Positions 59,852 through 64,000 of a DNA stretch of 64,000 nucleotides are shown one piece after another; the stretch's first letter is position 1; every line of letters begins with the position of its first letter. The position numbers and the translations under genes were made by a program. The stretch is from positions 806,001 to 870,000 of the forward strand of contig NZ_CP006644.1 in the NCBI RefSeq assembly GCF_000512205.2. Reading direction: 5' to 3'. A model generated the notes under the pieces. The model saw nothing but the letters and a program-made list of their open reading frames with translations. It searched no databases and was not told the DNA's origin. This DNA comes from Sphingomonas sanxanigenens DSM 19645 = NX02. Its GTDB lineage: Bacteria; Pseudomonadota; Alphaproteobacteria; Sphingomonadales; Sphingomonadaceae.

Positions 59852-60973
59852 ATGAGCATTTGGATTGATGGGAGGCCGGTCTCCGCGGATTGGAAGCCGG
59901 CCCGGGGCGTGACCAGCGTCGGCGATGTCAGCCTCGATAGCGGCGCCACGCTCACCCTGCCTGAGGGCGTGACCAGCGTCGGCTATGTCCGCCTCGATAG
60001 CGGCGCCACGCTCACCCTGCCTGAGGGCGTGACCAGCGTCGGCAATCTCAGCCTCTATAGCGGCGCCACGCTCACCCTGCTTGAGGGCGTGACCAGCGTC
60101 GGCGATGTCAGCCTCGATAGCGGCGCCACGCTCACCCTGCTTGAGGGCGTGACCAGCGTCGGCTATGTCCGCCTCGATAGCGGCGCCACGCTCACCCTGC
60201 CTGAGGGCGTGACCAGCGTCGGCAATCTCAGCCTCTATAGCGGCGCCACGCTCACCCTGCTTGAGGGCGTGACCAGCGTCGGCGATGTCAGCCTCGATAG
60301 CGGCGCCACGCTCACCCTGCTTGAGGGCGTGACCAGCGTCGGCTATGTCCGCCTCGATAGCGGCGCCACGCTCACCCTGCCTGAGGGCGTGACCAGCGTC
60401 GGCAATCTCAGCCTCTATAGCGGCGCCACGCTCACCCTGCTTGAGGGCGTGACCAGCGTCGGCGATGTCAGCCTCGATAGCGGCGCCACGCTCACCCTGC
60501 CTGAGGGCGTGACCAGCGTCGGCTATGTCAGCCTCTATAGCGGCGCCACGCTCACCCTGCTTGAGGGCGTGACCAGCGTCGGCGATGTCCGCCTCGATAG
60601 CGGCGCCACGCTCACCCTGCCTAAGGGCTGCACGATCAAGGGTCATCCGCAGGCGGACCCGGCTGTGGCGAGGCAGCGACTGATCAATGTCGCCAGGCAT
60701 GCGCTTGCGGAGCCGAAGCGGCTGCAGATGAACAATTGGCATGATAAGCGCGGCGGCTGCGGCACCGCGCACTGCATCGCCGGTTGGGCCGTCCATCTCG
60801 AGGGTGATGCGGGCTACGCGCTGGAGCGCGATGTGGGCCCCGCCGCCGCCGGCGTCCTGCTGCTCGGCATCGACGCCAGCAAGCTCTTCTTCCTGTCCAA
60901 CGATGATGCCCGGTCTGCGCTGGAAGGCGTGCTGGCCGAGGCGGGCGAACCCGCGCCGACGATCGGCGCCTGA
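59852..60973 (+). CDS. Tandem-repeat (beta-solenoid-like) phage protein
   Basis: 373 residues. Residues 19-258 are 12 copies of a 20-residue unit with consensus GVTSVGDVSLDSGATLTLPE, variable mainly at positions 7-9, 11 and 19. This resembles phage leucine-rich-like solenoids (LPEGL..VGGSLDL). The C-terminal domain (MNNWHDKRGGCGTAHCIAGWAVHLEGDAG..FFLSNDDAR) has a conserved Cys/His set and recurs in other phage proteins. Function unknown. Starts after a 153-bp gap holding no gene. Confidence 0.8.
   Translation: MSIWIDGRPVSADWKPARGVTSVGDVSLDSGATLTLPEGVTSVGYVRLDSGATLTLPEGVTSVGNLSLYSGATLTLLEGVTSVGDVSLDSGATLTLLEGVTSVGYVRLDSGATLTLPEGVTSVGNLSLYSGATLTLLEGVTSVGDVSLDSGATLTLLEGVTSVGYVRLDSGATLTLPEGVTSVGNLSLYSGATLTLLEGVTSVGDVSLDSGATLTLPEGVTSVGYVSLYSGATLTLLEGVTSVGDVRLDSGATLTLPKGCTIKGHPQADPAVARQRLINVARHALAEPKRLQMNNWHDKRGGCGTAHCIAGWAVHLEGDAGYALERDVGPAAAGVLLLGIDASKLFFLSNDDARSALEGVLAEAGEPAPTIGA
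59906..60625 (+). repeat. 12 x 60-bp tandem repeat with 180-bp higher-order period
   Basis: The coding repeats are exactly 60 bp and almost identical. Units 4-6 and 7-9 are perfect 180-bp copies of one another, and units 1-3 differ only at one base at the end of unit 1, so the array has grown by recent unequal exchange or slippage. Confidence 0.95.
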
Positions 60974-60985
60974 AGGGGATAGACA

Positions 60986-61594
60986 ATGTCCAATGGACCC
61001 GTAGCAGCCGAGCAGCTGCGCCTGTTGATCGAGCGCATCGAGCGGCTCGAGGCCGAGAAGAAGGCGATCGCCGACGACATCCGTGGCGTGTATGCCGAGG
61101 CGAAATCGAACGGCTTCGACACGAAGACGATGCGCGCCATCGTCAAGCTGCGCAGCATCGATGAGGCCGAGCGCCGTGAGCAAGAGGCGCTGCTCGATAC
61201 CTACAAGGCGGCGCTCGGGATGCTTGACGGCACGCCGCTCGGCCATTGGGCCCTGCAGCGCCTGTCGAAAGCCGATCCGAAGCCGGAGGAAGGCGAGGGC
61301 GGCGCCGGCGGGGAGCCAGACGCCGGCACTGTCGAGCCTCCGGCGGAAGAAGCGCCGCCGGAGCCGGAGACCACGCCGGAGCAGGCGCGCGCCATGGGTG
61401 CCGCCGCGGCGCGCGAGGGCAAGCCGGTCACCGCCAACCCGTTCCCGGCCCGGGACGTCGGCCGTGCCGCCTGGGACGAAGCGTGGTGTCAGGAGCTGGG
61501 CACCGACGGCATGGATATCCCCGACGCGCTGAAGCCGACCCCGAAACCGAAGAAGGGTGCGCCCGGCGCCGGCGGTGAGGGGGGCAACGACTGA
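60986..61594 (+). CDS. GapR-like (DUF2312) protein with Rmf-like C-terminal domain
   Basis: 202 residues. The N-terminal DUF2312 domain ([50 protein letters not shown]) is that of GapR, an alphaproteobacterial DNA-binding protein that recognises overtwisted DNA. After a Pro/Glu linker comes an Rmf/CrpP-like segment ([29 protein letters not shown]). Overlaps the next gene by one base. The role in phage replication is inferred. Confidence 0.8.
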   Translation: MSNGPVAAEQLRLLIERIERLEAEKKAIADDIRGVYAEAKSNGFDTKTMRAIVKLRSIDEAERREQEALLDTYKAALGMLDGTPLGHWALQRLSKADPKPEEGEGGAGGEPDAGTVEPPAEEAPPEPETTPEQARAMGAAAAREGKPVTANPFPARDVGRAAWDEAWCQELGTDGMDIPDALKPTPKPKKGAPGAGGEGGND

Positions 61595-62487
61595 TGGCTG
61601 ACAGCGAACCCGGATCGGCCCGGTCCGACCTCGAGCGCGACTTCGGCAAGCACGGAGAGATCGTTCTGCCCGGCGACGCCCAGCCGCCGATCCTTACTGC
61701 GCCTGTTCGTGCAGCGCTTCATCAGTGGCTGTTCGAGATGAACGCCGAGAAGGAGCTGCAGGCCGTCGGTCTGAAGCCGCGCAGCCGCTGCCTGCTGTCG
61801 GGGCCGCCCGGCTGCGGCAAGACGACGCTCGCCCACCACATCACCGCCCGGTTGGGCGTGCCGATGCTCGTGATCCAGAGCCACGAGATCGTCGGCAAGT
61901 ATCTGGGCGAGAGTGGATCACGCATCGGCCAGCTGTTCCGCCAGGCACGACGCGATCGCTATGGCGTCGCCCTGTTCTTCGATGAGTTCGACGCGCTTGC
62001 GAAGAAGCGGGAGGCGTTGGGGTCGCAGGGCGCCGATAACGAGCGCGCCAACATCACCATCGCGCTGCTGCAAGAGTTCGATCGTTTCGACGGGCTGCTG
62101 TTCGCCGCGACGAACGTGACGAAGGAGATCGACCCAGCGATCTGGCGGCGGTTTCAGATGCAAATCGAGATCGGCCTGCCGGGCGCATCCGAACGATATG
62201 CCATCGTCAAGATGTACCTCGCGCCGTTCGAGGTCGCCGACGATGCGGTCACTGCAATTGCGGAGGCGCTCGACGGGGCGGCCCCCTCGCTCATCAAGGA
62301 AGGCTGCGAGGCGATCAAGCGGTCGATGGTTCTCGGCCCGAAGATGGGTCTTCCCATCGACCTGCCGTCGATCATGGATCGGTTCGCGAACAGCGCGTCC
62401 GCGTCTGAGGGGATGCCCGAGCCGGCGCTCTGGAGCTCACGTCGCTCGGTGCTGGCAAATCTCGCCCAGGTCGAGTGGCTGGCGTGA
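61594..62487 (+). CDS. AAA ATPase
   Basis: 297 residues. Walker A GPPGCGKTT, pore-like IVGKYLGES, Walker B ALFFDEFDAL, sensor AATNV, Arg finger region PAIWRRF. It belongs to the classic AAA (FtsH/spastin-like) class. It may remodel DNA or protein complexes in phage replication. Overlaps the VRR-NUC gene by 13 bp. Confidence 0.9.
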   Translation: MADSEPGSARSDLERDFGKHGEIVLPGDAQPPILTAPVRAALHQWLFEMNAEKELQAVGLKPRSRCLLSGPPGCGKTTLAHHITARLGVPMLVIQSHEIVGKYLGESGSRIGQLFRQARRDRYGVALFFDEFDALAKKREALGSQGADNERANITIALLQEFDRFDGLLFAATNVTKEIDPAIWRRFQMQIEIGLPGASERYAIVKMYLAPFEVADDAVTAIAEALDGAAPSLIKEGCEAIKRSMVLGPKMGLPIDLPSIMDRFANSASASEGMPEPALWSSRRSVLANLAQVEWLA

Positions 62488-62912
62488 CGCCTTGGTATCT
62501 CAAGAAGCCGCGCGTGCCAGCGACGGGGGCAAAGCGTCCCCGTCGCAAGGCGCCCGGCGCGCTTGAACGCCCGGTGCAGCGCGGCGTCATCGAACTGCTC
62601 GAGACGCTTGGCCTGCGCGTCGCCGCGGTACCGAACGGCGCGATGCTCGCCGGAAACGCCGCCAGCCGCGCGCGCCTCATGAAGGCGCTGAAGAAGGACG
62701 GGCTGCGCCCCGGCTTCCCCGACCTGATCGTGATGGGCCGCAAGCCCGGTCAGATCGGCGTGCTCGAATGCAAGCGCGAGAAGGACGGCCGGCTGAGCGT
62801 GGAACAGAAAGAGTGGCGGGATTTCTTCATCGAGGTGGGCCACCCGTGGGCGTGCGTCACCAGCGTCGATGAAGCCCTCGCTGCCATCAAATCGTGGGGA
62901 TGGCTGGCATGA
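62475..62912 (+). CDS. VRR-NUC domain nuclease
   Basis: 145 residues. ERPVQRGVIELLETLGLRVAAVPNGAML..RLMKALKKDGLRPGFPDLIVMG..GVLECKREKDGRLSVEQKEW is a VRR-NUC (PD-(D/E)xK) nuclease: Asp in FPDLIV, Glu-x-Lys in LECK. Likely a structure-specific DNA nuclease. GTG starts at 62475 or 62484 (GTGA overlap) are both possible. Confidence 0.88.
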   Translation: MAGVTPWYLKKPRVPATGAKRPRRKAPGALERPVQRGVIELLETLGLRVAAVPNGAMLAGNAASRARLMKALKKDGLRPGFPDLIVMGRKPGQIGVLECKREKDGRLSVEQKEWRDFFIEVGHPWACVTSVDEALAAIKSWGWLA

Positions 62913-63466
62913 GCAGGAACACGTGGTGCCCGCCCGAATATCGGGCCGCCTATGATGCGCTGACGCGCAAGAAGATCCGCGCTGCCGATGCGCGCGCGAT
63001 GATCGAGGAACAGATGAAGGTCGATGCCGCGCGGTCGCGGCCTGTGGCGCCGCCGACCGCAGAGCCCGAGCCGTCGTGCCCGCCTGTGGCAGACGAGCCC
63101 AGGCGCGCCGTCGGCAAGCCCGCGCCGCGGGTCGGCGACCTGGTCCAACTGCCGGAAAGCTACGACCCGATGATCGTGCAGATCGCCCTCAATCGCCGGA
63201 AGAACTGGCAGCGTGCCCGCAGCGGCCGTGGCGGCAACCATATGATGAAGGCCGCGCGGCTGATCATGGACGGTAATGCCGAGACGGTTCGCCGGGAGAG
63301 CGACCCTGTCGAGCGCGCGAAGAGCTATCTGCGGCGGCGGGGCTATATCGTCTATGACGGCGCCGTCCTCGAGCCCCGCCAGCAGGGCTTTGTCGTCGGC
63401 CGCCGCACTGTGCCGAACGCCGCAGCGCTGATCGATCTCGCGCGCAAGATGGGGTGGGCGGCATGA
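62909..63466 (+). CDS. Phage early protein of unknown function
   Basis: 185 residues, ATGA overlap with the nuclease gene. A helical N-terminus (YRAAYDALTRKKIRAADARAMIEEQM) and a C-terminal part (AKSYLRRRGYIVYDGAVLE..FVVGRRTVPNAAALIDLARKMGW) with a possible DNA-binding shape. No family recognised. Confidence 0.65.
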   Translation: MSRNTWCPPEYRAAYDALTRKKIRAADARAMIEEQMKVDAARSRPVAPPTAEPEPSCPPVADEPRRAVGKPAPRVGDLVQLPESYDPMIVQIALNRRKNWQRARSGRGGNHMMKAARLIMDGNAETVRRESDPVERAKSYLRRRGYIVYDGAVLEPRQQGFVVGRRTVPNAAALIDLARKMGWAA

Positions 63467-63603
63467 CCCGCGAGACCGCCTGCAAGATGATCGAGCGCAA
63501 CGCCCGTGGCGAGGTGGTGCGGGTGGAGCATCTCTACTTCATCCCGGCTCGAAACATCGGACCCGGTGCGCGAAATCTGCGGACGATGGGGCAGGTGCGA
63601 TGA
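63463..63603 (+). CDS. 46-residue early phage protein
   Basis: ATG at 63463, stop overlapping the next ATG (ATGA at both ends). MTRETACKMIERNARGEVVR, then VEHLYFIPARNIGPGARNLRTM. No family; coupling supports it. Confidence 0.55.
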   Translation: MTRETACKMIERNARGEVVRVEHLYFIPARNIGPGARNLRTMGQVR

Positions 63604-64000
63604 GCGCCGCCCCCAGCCTCTACGAGGCGTTCCTCGCCCGCAAGGCGATCGTCGATCCGCCAACCGGCATTGATGCCCCCGTCGACCTTCCCGATGCGCT
63701 GTTCGCTTTCCAGGCGGATATCGTTCGCTGGTCGCTGCGCCGCGGGCGCGCCGCCCTGTTCGCCGGTACCGGGCTGGGCAAGAGCCTGATGGAGTTGGCG
63801 TGGGGGCAGGCGGTGCACCGCGAGACGGGTCGCCCTGTGCTGCTGCTGACGCCCCTCGCCGTGTCCGCGCAGATGGTGCGCGAGGCCGAGAAGTTCGGGC
63901 TTTCCGCGCGGCAGGTGGCATCCGCGGACGACTGCGTCGCAGGCGTGAACATCGCCAACTATCAGAAGATCGGCAATTTCGATCTGGGCCGCTTCGGCGG
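63600..64000 (+). CDS. DEAD/SNF2-type helicase, N-terminal part
   Basis: 133 codons visible; the gene continues past the window. FQADIVRWSLRRGRAALFAGTGLGKSLMELAW holds the Q-like region and Walker A (AGTGLGKS), and PVLLLTPLAVSAQMVREAEKFG is motif Ia. Such helicases are common in phage replication modules. Motifs II-VI lie outside the window. Confidence 0.85.
   Translation, partial: MSAAPSLYEAFLARKAIVDPPTGIDAPVDLPDALFAFQADIVRWSLRRGRAALFAGTGLGKSLMELAWGQAVHRETGRPVLLLTPLAVSAQMVREAEKFGLSARQVASADDCVAGVNIANYQKIGNFDLGRFG

Noticed and set aside
59906-60625. CRISPR array
   Set aside because: The repeats are contiguous 60-bp coding units without spacers.
59717-61246. A 509-residue minus-strand frame with 'GERGAAIEADIADAGHALKQ' repeats
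   Set aside because: It is the antisense shadow of the 60-bp coding repeats on the plus strand, which have the ribosome binding site and recognised C-terminal domain.
22312-64000. Regions 2 and 4 as one integrated prophage in normal order
   Set aside because: Not favoured: the attachment-type junction lies between the late genes and int, not at an outer edge, and region 2 carries host genes and repeats while region 4 has none. Sequence beyond 64 kb could reverse this.

Overview
The window is GC-rich, densely coded DNA that looks like a sphingomonad (Sphingomonas-type alphaproteobacterium). Supporting features are a large TonB-dependent receptor under FecI/FecR-type control, a DUF3857/transglutaminase protein, small secreted proteins of the kinds common in that group, and REP-like GC-rich hairpins between genes. 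The assignment is inferred from gene content; no search was possible.

Layout. (1) 1-22.1 kb is ordinary chromosome: an SDR/aldo-keto/Gfo-Idh oxidoreductase run divergent from an AraC regulator and a luciferase-like oxidoreductase (frameshifted); a DJ-1/PfpI gene and a TetR repressor that share a 15-bp operator; an MscS channel and CPBP protease; a sigma factor - anti-sigma - TonB receptor - PhoD phosphatase operon (receptor frameshifted); and several small secreted or membrane proteins. (2) 22.3-48.5 kb is a podovirus-type virion locus: Bbp19-like protein, scaffold, major capsid, cement protein, tail tubular A, tail tubular B (split by a Hint/intein-like domain), GNAT, two large internal (ejection-type) proteins with toxin-like C-termini each followed by membrane or lipoprotein genes, a gp14-like protein, a tail fibre broken by an IS5-type element, an O-acyltransferase and a complete lysis cassette. 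No terminase or portal lies in front of it. The locus is interleaved with host-type genes (PAP2, DUF3857, a small periplasmic protein), host-style terminators and REP-like repeats, which suggests an old, domesticated or decaying prophage. (3) At 48.97 kb there is the 5' half of a tRNA-Val(UAC), cut at the anticodon loop, and directly next to it (4) 49.0-64 kb, the integrase end and early region of a compact temperate phage: integrase, Xis-like protein, a leftward operon of tightly overlapping small genes with a C5 methyltransferase, a HIRAN protein, a CI-type repressor and Cro-like protein with three matching operators, then a rightward operon with a tandem-repeat protein, a GapR-like protein, an AAA ATPase, a VRR-NUC nuclease and a helicase that runs off the end.

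How the parts work together. The most unusual feature is region 2. T7-type internal proteins are normally ejected into the target cell envelope. Here two of them carry low-GC, toxin-like tips followed by envelope-anchored proteins that could be immunity factors. This would fit a phage-derived particle used for antagonism, although ordinary lysogenic conversion or decay is not excluded. Region 4 looks younger and is probably a separate prophage using the tRNA as its attachment site. The alternative, that regions 2 and 4 are one phage in its virion gene order, cannot be excluded without the sequence to the right.
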